In this document: piece after piece, positions 1-10,342 of the stretch
How positions within the stretch are numbered: the stretch's first letter is position 1
Layout of the letters: every line of letters begins with the position of its first letter
Source: Linum tenue
Taxonomy: Eukaryota; Streptophyta; Magnoliopsida; Malpighiales; Linaceae
NCBI GenBank assembly: GCA_946122785.1
Contig: CAMGYJ010000002.1
Coordinates: 70,519,703-70,583,702 of the forward strand
Length of the DNA stretch: 64,000 bases
Reading direction: 5' to 3'
Program-made: the position numbers and the translations under genes
Notes under the pieces: model-generated
What the model saw: the letters and a program-made list of their open reading frames with translations, nothing else
The model's database searches: none
What the model was told of the DNA's origin: nothing

Positions 1-200
1 TGGTGGTACTTCAGTTTACTGAAACCATTTCATGTTTGGTCACTCTCCGTCCAACTCCGTTAAGTTTGGCTGATGTGGCAGTCAACTCTCAAAGTTGACC
101 GTTAACTTAGTGACGTGGCAATTAAGAAATAATAAATAAAATAAAAGTTAATCTATTTTAAGTCCAACTCATTTTTATCATAAAAAATAAAAAAAATAAA
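1..200 (+). repeat. Left terminal inverted repeat arm of MULE (partial)
   Basis: This is the reverse complement of about 880-1075, with a few percent mismatch by eye. It contains the motif GTTTGGTCACTCTCCGTC, which recurs with variants in the arms of the second MULE. About 75 bp of the arm is missing at the window edge. Confidence 0.75.
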
Positions 201-879
201 AAAAATATTTTAATTATCAAATTGAAAGGGCGGTTCCTCCTCCCCCGTCCCCGCCGCATCAAACACCGAAACGGCATAAGAACTCGTCCTCAAGGGGATC
301 GGAAGAGGATCCTGAAACCCAAATTTCCTTTCGTATGCCTAATTCCCGATGTCAGATCAAAAGAAAGTGCAGTACACTCTCAAGATTTTGGAGGTTCAAT
401 GAAGAACGGGGAACCTAGAATCCAAATCGGAAGGCGAAAAGAAAGAAAGAAAGAAATAAAGAAAGAAACCATAATTCATATTCGCTAGACGCTAATCATC
501 ATGAAATTATGTAGAAATTCTTGAGCACTCAATTCCAAATTCGTGAAAAAAGGGTGGGTGGGAGAGAAAACTCGTCTGGAGAGAATTGAAATTCTGGGAA
601 TTTCATGGCGGCGGCAGATCACATCAGTTTCGGACTGGGAATACAAGTAGCAACAAGGGCAGTGAGAGTTAGAAGGAGAGTGGAGAGTAGAGCATAGCAG
701 ATTAAGAAAGGGGAAGTTGGGATACTGCTTGGGGAGTTGGGGGCGGACTTCCTCAATTGTAGGATTTCGTCGGTGGGAGGGAGGGTTCTACAAGCACGGC
801 GACGACGAGGGTGTTGGAGGCGGGGAGCGGCGGGGACGGAGAAAAGGAAGCGCCACATTCAAATTGGTAATTAAAATAA

Positions 880-1149
880 TTTTTTTCTTTATTTTAAGAT
901 AAAAATGAGTTGGACATTAAAATAGATTAAATTTTATTTTATTTATTATTTCTTAATTGCCATGTCACCAAGTTAACGGTCAACTTTGAGAGTTGACTGC
1001 CACATCAGCCAAATTTAACGGAGTTGGACGGAGAGTGACCAAACGTGAACGGTTTCAGTAAACTGAAGTACCACCAATGGATTTAAATATTTCGAGTGAC
1101 CAAACTTGAACGTTTTTATAATCTCGGTGACCAACCATGCAATTAACCC
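880..1149 (-). repeat. Right terminal inverted repeat arm of MULE
   Basis: This arm is paired with 1-200. On the minus strand it starts GGGTTAATTGCATGGTTGGT, close to the terminus GGGTAAATTGCAAGTTTGGT of the MULE at 6214. Bases 1150-1159 would be the target-site duplication, but the matching left copy is outside the window. Confidence 0.7.
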
Positions 1150-1625
1150 TAAATTTGATAGACTACAATTTCGGCACAAAATACTTATCGTTGTCTTTTC
1201 TGATACAACATCTCTACTCTACTACCACTAACTTTTTTAAGATTAATGTATTCTTATGAAGTGGCAAAATTAAAGGCAACAGGTGGATGTTCGTAAGGAT
1301 GAAGAAAAAAAGGGAATAATTTGTACCCAGAAAAACAAACAGAAGGAAAAATGCAATAGCACTCTGTATAACATAGCCTACAAAATCTGTTAGTTCACAG
1401 GGAAGACACCCAAAAATCAGTAAACCCATATGTGCACATTCGTACATACTAGCCTAGGAACGAAAGATGATTTGATCATTTGATCACAAGCCTTTTCTAC
1501 ATGAAATCTGTTAAGCCAAAAAAAAAAACAAAAAATCACTACCTGGTAGAAAGGACTCTGCAGCTTCTCTCTGTGCAATGCACCACCTGCGATGGCTGCA
1601 GATCACCAGGGAGATTTTCTGCTAC
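1150..1625. other. Intergenic and presumed 3' UTR of PMI1-like gene
   Basis: This AT-rich stretch lies between the MULE terminus and the stop codon of the PMI1-like gene on the minus strand. Its part nearest 1625 should hold the 3' UTR of that gene. I see no other coding sequence in it. Confidence 0.5.
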
Positions 1626-4600
1626 TTACTTGAACCAGCTCGATTGTTTTTTACTAGGCAAGACTAGATTCGGGTTCCTCTTATGCTGGTTTGCTGCTCC
1701 CAGTTGTTTCAATTTGTCCCCCTTAGACGATACGCTCCACAGACTATCACCCGAGCTTGCAGCTTTCGACTTCATAAACGAATTTTTACCGCCCTTGCCC
1801 ATTCCATTAGCGAGCAGCCAACGAGAACCGGCCTGTTGCTGCGAAGCTGTACCCCAGGGCTTCTTCTTGTCAGGCTCGGGCTCGGTCTTCAGACCCGCGA
1901 CGTGTACTTCAGAGATTTGGAACTTGGGTATTCCTTCCACTTCACCACCTGCTTTATCCTTATGTGCGGCATTCGATGTAATCGACTCATCCTCAGACTC
2001 ATTCTCGTCATTGCTATTATTCCTTAGCTCTGCCACCTTGCAGTAAATTTTCGGCTTTGGTGGGATGAAAACCCGCTCTACTTGAATAAGAGCAAGCATC
2101 GGCGTCCCTACAGGCTCAAAGTCTCTTAGAGGATCACGAAGTTGAACCATTAACGCTACAGTAAAGTTGTTCCCAAGCAAACCACACTTTTTGCCACGCT
2201 TTCTGTTGTCTCCCTTGGACCGACCACGCAGCGTGTTTAATGAGTTGGCATGGTGTGCCGCGAGTATCTTGGAAGTCCGTTCGCTTATTTGATCTTCTTC
2301 ATCGCCAATGTCACCGGAGTCCAGGCGCATCCATTCGTCAAGAGTTAAGGAAAGACCCATTAACCCGTCAACATCACCATCACCATTTTCTTTTACCTCC
2401 ATCAATTGCAAACCAGCAGCTCCCTCCAGACCAAGGGACCCAGAAGCATTAATACCAGCCTTGCCCTGGAGAGTTGAGATCTCTCCTATGGAGTGTGCAG
2501 AGATGTTCGAGGGTGCCTCCTCGGCCGAAACACCAGACTGTATTCTCAATCCCTCCATTGAGAGTGCTTCAATCTTATCCATAGCTAAAGGTGCAAGGTC
2601 TTCAAGAGATACATACTCTAAGCCGGAGTCATTTCCTTTTGAGCCAGAATTCGACTTAGTACTAGCGGCTCTACGTTGAGCACTTTTCCTCCCCGCAACG
2701 TTCTCTTGCCCATGTGAAGACCACTCACGCCCTGTATCATACTTCTTCTGCGGGAATGTATTCTGCCTGTGCAAGAAAGAAAAACCAAACAAAGAGAATA
2801 AGATTACTGAACCACCAACGAATCGTTTGTGTCACTCAGACAAAGGACCAGTGACAAATCCAGAGAGACAAACAAACCTTTCAGGTCCCTCTAAAGCACC
2901 TGCAGCTTCCCAAGCAACTTGCCGCATTGTTTTCCCAGTGATATCCTCCAAAGGCATTAACTTATTTGCCTGCATAGACAGCTTTTCAATTCCAGCCGAA
3001 GCCAGTTGTTGGAGTATGTCCGCAACATCAGAGCCCATCTCTGCAGGCACCACAACAGGGCTAGAAACCTGCATGATCAAGCTCCCGCCAGCTTTGGCAC
3101 TCTCGAAAAGTGAAGGATTCATAGAACGTACAAATCCACCATTCTTTGTTTGGAGAAATGGGCCTAAACCTTCAGCAAGAGCAGGTAATTCAAGTGGGTC
3201 TTCTGGAGATGGATCAATTTGAGCCCCAAAGGCACCACCACAATTCTTAGGTGGAGAACACTGAAATGTCTTGTCATTCAAGCCCCATTCATGCATTAAA
3301 GCCTCTGTCTCAACATCCTCTAAGATCTTGGCCCTAATCTTGCTATCCATAGGGTGAGTTCCCATGTCATTTTCTCCTTCTGCATCATCGATAAATGATG
3401 ACAGATCAAACCCAGCTGTAGACTGTCCTTGCTCCATCAATCCATCATAGCTACTCTCCATCTGATCCCAATCCTCTGCATTATAGTCAAACAAAGAAAA
3501 CCCACCAGCCAAGGCATCGTTCTCAAACTGCCTTAACAATAGCTCCCTTGGGGACTCAGGTTCACTCTCAGTACTCAACCCAAATGGACTTTGCTCAATT
3601 CCCAACATGTCTAAAAACTCATTCGCAATATCTTCTGCATCATCTGGGTTAACTGAATTTTCATTCCTGTCTGATTGATAGTCTGTTTCGGGTTCTCTAT
3701 AGTTCTCCTTTTCATCAGAAGAGTCAAGTGCTTCAGTTTCCAATTTTGAAACACTATTTAACATGGATTCTAGTTCTTTCATAACAGACTCTTTTGAGCA
3801 TAGATCGTCATCAGATTCCGAATCACGGGTCAAAGGTTCATCTTTATTATGATCATTCTTTCCTGTGCCCTCATCATGAAGATCAATACTCTCTTCAGGC
3901 ACTACCTGAAGATTGGTATCAGATCCAGTTTCTGCAGTAGGGAAGCCATCATCCTTCAACGTAAGGTCCTCAGTTGTCTTGTTCTCATTCGGCAACTCCT
4001 TCCTGTCTTCAATGAGAGAAACTTCACTATTGTCATTTTCACTTTCAGCATTTGGTTCGCTAGATTCGGATACAGAAGGAAACTTCAGGTTATCAGGTAT
4101 GTTTTCTCTGGCGGAAGCATCCAACTTTTCCTCTTCAGACCTCTCATTCATCATGTTTCCTGCTGCTTCAACTTCAAGTTTTTTGTGAGTTATAAATTCA
4201 CGAAGATCTTTTACCTTTGCTGGAGACCGAGATTTGGCAGCAAGCTGCGAGTTAGAAGTGGTGGTAAGACTCTCATGACGACGCAAGGCAACCCTCCCTT
4301 CAGCTTGGCCCATTTTGGGCATTGTTTTTGCTGTTGCCAGATTATTCCTTTTGATACTTGCTGACTCAGGAGCGTTCTGACCATTTCCAGTCAAGCTCTC
4401 TCCAACAACTGTATAACCAAAACTCACATTCATCACTGCACCCTTAGCCTCTCCTGACAACTTATAACTTGTAGTCCACTTCCCAGAGCTTTTCTCTTCA
4501 TCCAACTCCTCCAACGTGAGAGGAAGTAACCTCGTAAGATCAACCCTGTGCTTCCCCAAATCAACCTCAGGCATACCAAACACGGATGCAAACAGCAAGA

Positions 4601-5138
4601 AATGCTTCGCCTCATACTTCGCCGAATGATGGGGACCACTACGACTCCCGTAAACCAGACAAGTGTGCGTCAACTTCTGTTCAAAATCCGCAACACCTTC
4701 AAACACTTTCACAGGACTCGTCACCAGCTCCCCATCCCGCCTCTTCCAGTTCACACACAAGCTCACCCCATCAAAACTCGAAGGAAACCCTTCAATCGAA
4801 TGAACTTGTAGCGAGAAACAACAATTGAACTTCCGGTTCTTAACCCCAGAAAGCGCCTTCAACGACGCCTTCCAGTTCCATATGGACTTCTTGTCCTTGC
4901 GCGACAAGTCTTCATTAGCCACCGCCACCCCAGCCCCAGGCTTGAGCTTCGATCTGGGATCGACCGCAGGCGGCTTCCCAGCTGCTTTTGCTAGGCTACT
5001 TGCCGTGGGTAGTAACGTCCTCGATGGTTTATGCTTGTCAAGGTACAGAGCTTTACTTATAGTTTGCAAATCATTCAACAGATTCTCCTCCCCTGCTTCC
5101 TCCCTATTCTTTTTCCCATGCTCCACTCTCGACAACAT
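1626..5138 (-). CDS. PMI1: PLASTID MOVEMENT IMPAIRED1 (PMI1)-like NT-C2 domain protein
   Basis: Two coding exons, 5138-2878 and 2766-1626, are joined across a 111-bp GT-AG intron. The junction completes an Arg codon (E-R-Q-N-T), giving 1133 aa. The N-terminus MLSRVEHGKKNREEAGEENL, an NT-C2 domain at about residues 92-248 (NRKFNCCFSLQVHSIEGFP onward), a long acidic Ser/Glu-rich middle and a conserved C-terminal half with LPLEDITGKTMRQ and GLLGNNFTVALMVQLRDP are the hallmarks of plant PMI1. In Arabidopsis, PMI1 is needed for blue-light chloroplast and nuclear relocation through cp-actin, and acts at the plasma membrane side of the actin system. The start is the first ATG of an open frame beginning with the family's N-terminus. 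A 5' UTR intron is likely: a donor-like AG/GTCAGT lies on the minus strand near 5437 and an acceptor-like TTTATTGCAG near 5203. MULEs of one family lie on both sides. Confidence 0.93.
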
Positions 5139-6203
5139 TATCTTCCCAAACCCAAATCACATGAAAGACAGCAATCCAGAGCGCCCAAAAGTCAACACTG
5201 CAATAAAGCAAAATCAGTAAGAGAAAAGAAAATTGAAGAAGCTCTGCTTCGAGTTCGTCCAAAAACAAAAACCAAATCTCAAAGCAATCGTCACAAATCA
5301 CAATCCACCTCGATAAATCATGACAACTAAAGTTCTCAACCGGAAAACAACAACCCAGCTAAGAAAACAAGAAACTATGAAAGAACGGCTGCTTTAGACG
5401 ACTAATCGATTAATCAAAGCGGGAAGCCATGACTGACCTGGAATCAAGAAAATGCAGGGGTTCTTCCCGAACCCTAGAGAATCACCGGGGGACGAAAGGA
5501 GGCGTAAAGCTCAAATTCAAATTCAAAATTGAATAGACGACGGCGATAAGGAGAAAATGGAAGGTGGCGGTGTGGCGAAGAAGTAGAGAAGAGCGGTCGA
5601 GGAGCGGGGTTTTGGATTCCAAAAACTCTTTCTGGGAGATGGTGGGGTTACTTTCTTGATTGGGTTAGTGTTTCCCTCTCTAAATTGCCGCTGTCTGGCG
5701 TCTTCGTCCAAAGTTTCAAAACCAACTACCAGACGTTTTAGACGAGTAGACAATTGTCTTACGGACAAGAACATTTCTGATTTGAGATTTCCAGGACACA
5801 TTCCTCCCCTAATATCTCGGTTTGGTACTTCTACTTTGCTTTCTTTCGATTTACACCCTTCTAATTATTCCTTCGTCAATCATGCATCCCGTGATTAGGA
5901 TATGGTATAGTAATTGAAAAGTGGTAAATTGGAGACTTAGAGCTTGGAAAGAGAGAATTTTTCAATTTTATTGTTTGGGAAATTTTTAATTTCACATGAC
6001 AACCCATGTAAAGGAATCGTGATGTATCAAAGAAGAAGAAGAAGGCACAGGAGAAACTGACTATGGCAATGGGAGAATTGGTGGATCCACGATTGAGTGG
6101 CTTGCAAGTTGCAACCAGTCGACTATTCTCAATTAAGATGAACACTGAACTTCAGAACAAGCTAGGATTCATCAGAACATCAAACACACGAATGAACCGA
6201 AAG
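5139..6203 (-). promoter_or_regulatory. 5' UTR with probable intron and promoter region of PMI1-like gene
   Basis: On the minus strand a leader exon probably ends at AG/GTCAGT near 5437 and rejoins at an acceptor near 5203, just before the ATG at 5138. Sequence from about 5500 to 6200 is the likely promoter. It ends at the target duplication of the Pack-MULE, so that element inserted roughly 1.1 kb upstream of the start codon. Short open frames here look like chance. Confidence 0.45.
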
Positions 6204-6213
6204 TAACTAAAGC
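6204..6213 (+). repeat. Target-site duplication of Pack-MULE, left copy
   Basis: TAACTAAAGC is identical to 7711-7720 and directly abuts the left terminus GGGTAAATTGC. Confidence 0.9.
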
Positions 6214-6529
6214 GGGTAAATTGCAAGTTTGGTCACTAGAATTACTCAAAAATTTCACGTTTGCCACTCAAATTAATTTATTCCATCCGTAGTCACTCAA
6301 ATTAGTTCATCAGTTCAAGTTTGGTCACTCTCCGTTAGTCTCCGTTAACTTTGGCTGATGTGGCAGTCAACTCTGAAAATTGACTGTTAAATAAATGACG
6401 TGGCAATTAAATAATAATAAAATTAATCTTTTAAAAATCCAGCTCATTAAAATAAATATCTACATGGAATTAAAATTATTTTACCCGAAATTTAATTAAA
6501 TTTGTAAAAAAAAAAAATGTGAAAAAACG

Positions 6530-6790
6530 TACAGTTGAGGAGAACCGACAAGCTACCGGCGGCCATGTAGTCAGAGACGAGCAGCTTCAGCTTCTCGTCC
6601 CTGGGGAAGAAGAAAGCTTTAAGCAGAACCACATTGTCGTGCCTGACTTTCCCCAAAACTTTCATTTGCATCTCGAATTCCTTCTTCGTAAATCGTAACC
6701 ACCACGTCTTTCAGCCGCTTGACGACCACGTCTTCCCGAGGACCTCCGTCGACGCCCTTAGTAGATCTTCGAGGTCGAAGCTGTAGACCC
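6530..6790 (-). pseudogene. Captured fragment of an LRR receptor-like kinase gene
   Basis: Read on the minus strand, the fragment first gives FDLEDLLRAS(T)EVLG, the start of the kinase domain in the LRR-III class of plant receptor-like kinases. It then gives VVVKRLKDVVV (the VAVK-lysine strand). In a shifted frame it continues KEFEMQMKVLGKVRHDNVV, LLKAFFFPRDEKL and LLVSDYMAAGSLS. The glycine-rich loop between EVLG and VVVK is deleted, and a second small indel after VVVT changes frame. It ends before any catalytic-loop motif. It therefore cannot encode a kinase and is a non-functional passenger inside the Pack-MULE. The parental gene is not in this window. Confidence 0.85.
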
Positions 6791-7400
6791 GCCGGTGATG
6801 TCGTTAGCCCCATTAGAGTTCCCAAAATTCATCTCATTCCCACCGCCTCCTCCATACCCACCACTCGACTGATCCATTGACGCTAGCGGCAGCGGCTGAT
6901 TCCCATCAAACCCAATCCCCATATGGTCCCCACTCCCCACCTTTCTCCCCGGTTGTTCAATCAGTCGCCGCCATCTCATCCGCACGCTCTTCTTGGTCGC
7001 ACTTCTCCCCGATCGGCCCCCTATCATTGCTCTGAGACTGAGAATTCGAACTCGGACCAAAAATTCGTTCATGGGTTTTGTGCTCTCCACAGTGTTCGAT
7101 CCGCCGTTTTCCTCCGATGACGATAGAGTAGCGTCAAAATTCTGATTCGTCACCACCCCTTCTTTGACCCCAACATTATCTGCCACCGCCATGACCTGAA
7201 GCTCTCAAATTCCCCTCTAATCAAATGGAAAGATCGATTTCTCCTGTTGATCAACACACCACACACACGGAAATGGAAATCTCTCACTACCCAGAAACCA
7301 AAAAAATATCGATGTAATAATAGAGGGGAAGAGGTCCCGCTGCCTTCGACGGGAATGGATAGAGCGGCGGCTCCGGCTACTGGCCTTGGATGTTTCGGCC
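6790..7400 (-). pseudogene. Captured 5' end of an unidentified gene (leader plus first coding part)
   Basis: On the minus strand the segment from about 7400 to 7193 looks like a transcribed leader. An ATG at 7192 opens a frame MAVADNVGVKEGVVTNQN that continues through a Gly-rich tract (SSGGYGGGGGNEMNFG) for about 130 codons. The frame then runs directly into the kinase fragment and stops at 6758, for a total of 144 aa. The last few residues therefore come from a different gene, and the frame is chimeric. I do not recognise the donor gene. It could be transcribed if the captured leader brought promoter elements, but nothing in the sequence proves expression. Confidence 0.5.
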
Positions 7401-7710
7401 ACTGATATACAAATTTAATTAAATTTCGAGTAAAAGAATTTTAATTCCATGTGATATATAGATATTTATTTTAATGAGGTGGAATTTTAAAAAAAATAAA
7501 ATTTTATTATTTTTTAATTGCCACATCACTTATTTAACGGTCAACTATTAGAGTTGACTGCCACATCAGCTAAAGTTAACAGAGACTAACGGAGAGTGAC
7601 CAAACTTGAACCGTTGAACTAATTTAAGTGACCACGAATGGAATAAATTAATTTGAGTGGCAAACGTGAATTTTTTAAGTAATTCTAGTGACCAAACTTG
7701 CAATTTAGCC

Positions 7711-7720
7711 TAACTAAAGC
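7711..7720 (+). repeat. Target-site duplication of Pack-MULE, right copy
   Basis: TAACTAAAGC is identical to 6204-6213 and directly follows the right terminus. Confidence 0.9.
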
Positions 7721-7928
7721 TATTAAGAAAGACGCTAGAAGAATGCTCATAAATAGACTGTTAAGTACTGAGTACATATGGACATAATCAATTTCCCAGG
7801 CAACGAAATGCCCCTTCCTATTGCACATGAGCATCATCAAAGAGAAGAAACAGTGATGTACAATGGTTCGTGGCCTCGATTAAGCAAACGGGGATTCTGC
7901 GATCCCAGTTGTAGACGAGAGGGGGGGA
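7721..7928. other. Short intergenic / 3' UTR of NPL4-like gene
   Basis: The Pack-MULE's right duplication ends only about 200 bp from the stop codon of the NPL4-like gene. The 3' UTR of that gene should lie here, so the element may reach into or abut its transcript end. Confidence 0.5.
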
Positions 7929-10342
7929 TCAAGCAGTGCTGGCCATGGATTCAATTAGGATCTGGTAGCCTTCTGCCACAGTCGTCTGTGTAAGGACACA
8001 CTCTGCAAGTGCAGGGACATCGGAATTGAGGTCTAGAAACCTAGCCAGGAATAGCATCAGATGGAAGTCAGATATCCTCTTCACGAATGGAAGGCTCCTT
8101 GCGCGTTCGAGGTGATTCTTCAGTGCCCTCATTGTCACTTGTGTGGCCCTGTTCTCAATAGGGAATGTTGATGTAAAAGGACCCTGCAAGAGAAAATCAA
8201 GACATTAGTATAATTGCTCAAAAACCATATGGAGGTTATAAGCAGTAAACAGAATGCCCTCGTTACGATCCACTCTATAAGAAAAAATCACTAATGTAAA
8301 GTGGTGATTTCAATCAACCGAGGTTAATAGCTGTTTCTTCAGTAACCAAATGCACATCATTCCACAAACTTGTGTACCAGAAGTACCAAGTTCTTTTGAG
8401 TGCCAGCATTAAAATGTGGAAAACTAGTACCACAAAATTGCATGTGAAATCAATAACAAAGAAGGCATAGCACACTGTTCAAAATGCAAGCTTGGAATAA
8501 CAAGTTGAGCTCTATGTGCACGAAACAGTGCAAGGATGACCCTTATCTTACGTTCATGGATTCATTCCATTGTCACCTATCATTGATTAATATGCATCTA
8601 TATGCTGCGTCTAATTCTCATAGCGATGAAAGATTGTAGAATCATTTATTACGACTAGTTTGTTTGTATGATGTATCACAACCATATCCCTAATCATCCT
8701 ACTTTTACAGTTCAATAGCAATCTAAGCCAAACCAATAACTGTCACAATGCACAATGAGTTAGCACCACAAACAACATAAAGCCAACAAAAGAAAACAGG
8801 CCTGGCAAAGTAGTGGCAGTTAGCTAAGTATGTTCATGCATACTGGAGCAAGTGACCACTAAAACCTAAAATACGGTAGCCACAGTCGTTGTTACCAGAA
8901 AAAGGAAAGCACACTGTAACTAACGAGCCAATCCTTGGTGCCAACATGTTCACCTGGCCTAGTTACAATCTAACACCAGTTGCACTCACTAAACCCATCC
9001 CCACTAACGCAAGGCCGTTCTCCGAACACTGCATATGTAACATAACCTTCCCATTCGAGGACTGAGCCCATGACAGGATCTATAAGCAAACCTAGGTTCA
9101 CCACAGAATACAGGTTATTATAGCCTAAGAGGCAAACCAAGCATAACGTTTGAATTCCTCTGCAATCTCCATCATTAACCAATCAAGGCCGACACCTACC
9201 TAATAATGTTTCCAAGCTAGTCTAGAGCAGTCAGAAAAGCAAGCATAAATTGACAGTATCAGAGATTTGACATCTTTGATCAACCCTATATCATTCGTAC
9301 CAACATATAGATAAATAAAAACAAACAAACCATAGGAATGATGAAAATGAGGGGAACTTACCATGTGATCCAAAATCTTGACCACAACCAAGAAGAAATC
9401 GTTGTCGACCTCCTTGACATCTTTCACGCCCACAACAACATCCTTCTTCATGATAGATAACTTTGGATCCACATCCTGCCCAATCTCAGTCTCAAACCAC
9501 CCTTCCTTGAATAGCTTGACGCACGTATCACTAAGTTGGAAGGCTTCAAAGTGAACATCCGCACCACCATCCTCGTTCACCTCCAACTTCACCACCGCAG
9601 TCACCCACTCCTTCAACTCACTCTCGGCATGGAGCTCGGCGGCCTGCAGAATCTCTCTATTAGACAAGGTGTAATCTTTCTTATCCTGCGCTATGGTCTG
9701 CGTGAATATGAACCCAACCCTCCTCATCCCCAACCCTGACGCAATAGCATCCACAGCTTTTTCTTCACCGGAATCCCTCAAAAGCAACAGAGCTTCCTCG
9801 GTCCCTTGCTGAGGCGGCTCGTATATGAAATCCACCTCAACTTTCCCCTCTTCGGAGACCGTCCCGTACATAAACCCGCCCCTCTTCACCGCGAAGGCGA
9901 GGGTCTCGTTGACGTAGTGCTGGAACGCATTGGCGGAGTCTCGATCGAAGGAAACCGACTCGCAATGCGGGTTCTCCTGCCTGGAGACCCGCATCTGCTT
10001 GGCGATCAGATCGTCCATGGTCATCTTGCGGCCGAAGGATCCGGCGGGGGAGACCGCGGGCCCGGCGATGCTCCTCTCGCCCTCGTAGGCCAGAAACACG
10101 ATGGAGCCGTGGGCTAGGTTGAGCGCGGAGAGCGGCGTGGCCGGGTCGGCCATGTCGGCGAGCTTGAGGAGATCGGCGGGGGATTTGGCGAGCAGGAGGT
10201 TCTGGTTGGTGGAGAGGGTTTGGTTGTGGATGGGGATTTGGAGCTGGGACTGAATTAGGGTTTTGAGGTGCCCGACGGTGGTGCAGGAGGCGTCGACGGA
10301 GACCCGCTCCAGGCCGTCCCGGCTGCGGATTCTGAGCATCAT
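7929..10342 (-). CDS. NPL4-like protein (CDC48 co-factor)
   Basis: Two exons, 10342-9362 and 8183-7929, are separated by a 1178-bp intron in phase 0 (donor ATG/GTAAGT, acceptor TTGCAG/GGT). The product is 411 aa, the usual length of plant NPL4-like proteins. The N-terminus MMLRIRSRDGLERVSVDA begins a ubiquitin-like fold (about 1-85). The NPL4 domain (MPN-like) follows with DLIAKQMRVSRQENPHCESV, FQHYVNETLAFAVKRGGFMYG, GLGMRRVGFIFTQTI and, after the intron, GPFTSTFPIENR. In eukaryotes NPL4 with UFD1 recruits ubiquitylated clients to the CDC48/p97 unfoldase for proteasomal extraction. Plant versions lack the C-terminal zinc finger of animal NPL4, as here. Two adjacent ATGs open the frame and I kept the first because the family starts MMLRIRS. 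Confidence 0.95.

Larger units (their letters stand above)
1..1149. mobile_element. Mutator-like element (MULE), non-autonomous, left end off window
   Basis: Bases 1-200 and about 880-1075 form a long inverted repeat. Both arms carry the core GCTGATGTGGCAGTCAACTC on one strand or the other, the GTTAACGG step and the TGACGTGGCAATTAAG block. The right arm runs another 75 bp to a terminus near 1149 that reads GGGTTAATTGCATGG on the minus strand, so the left terminus lies before base 1. The arms closely resemble those of the complete MULE at 6214-7710, so both belong to one family. The interior (about 220-850) is much more GC-rich than the arms and shows no transposase, which suggests a passenger segment. 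A stretch from 605 on the plus strand begins ATGGCGGCGGCAGATC after a leader-like sequence and stays open for about 30 codons. I could not identify its source. Confidence 0.75.
6214..7710. mobile_element. Complete Pack-MULE (Mutator-like) carrying captured gene fragments
   Basis: The element is 1497 bp. It is flanked by a perfect 10-bp direct duplication TAACTAAAGC (6204-6213 and 7711-7720), in the 9-11 bp range typical of Mutator-like elements. Its termini are GGGTAAATTGCAAGTTTGGT at the left and the near-identical GGCTAAATTGCAAGTTTGGT read on the minus strand at the right. Inverted arms of about 290 bp (6214-6510 and about 7410-7710) enclose a GC-rich interior with no transposase. The interior holds part of an LRR receptor-like kinase gene (about 6530-6790) and, joined to it, the apparent leader and first coding part of a second gene (about 6790-7400). 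Capture of host gene pieces between long arms defines a Pack-MULE. Confidence 0.9.

Noticed and set aside
1480..2046. 188-residue plus-strand frame and smaller ones across 2.2-5.3 kb
   Set aside because: They lie antisense to the PMI1-like coding exons and have no conserved motifs.
8970..9182. 70-residue minus-strand frame in the NPL4 intron
   Set aside because: Entirely inside the intron whose splice sites join conserved NPL4 sequence in frame.
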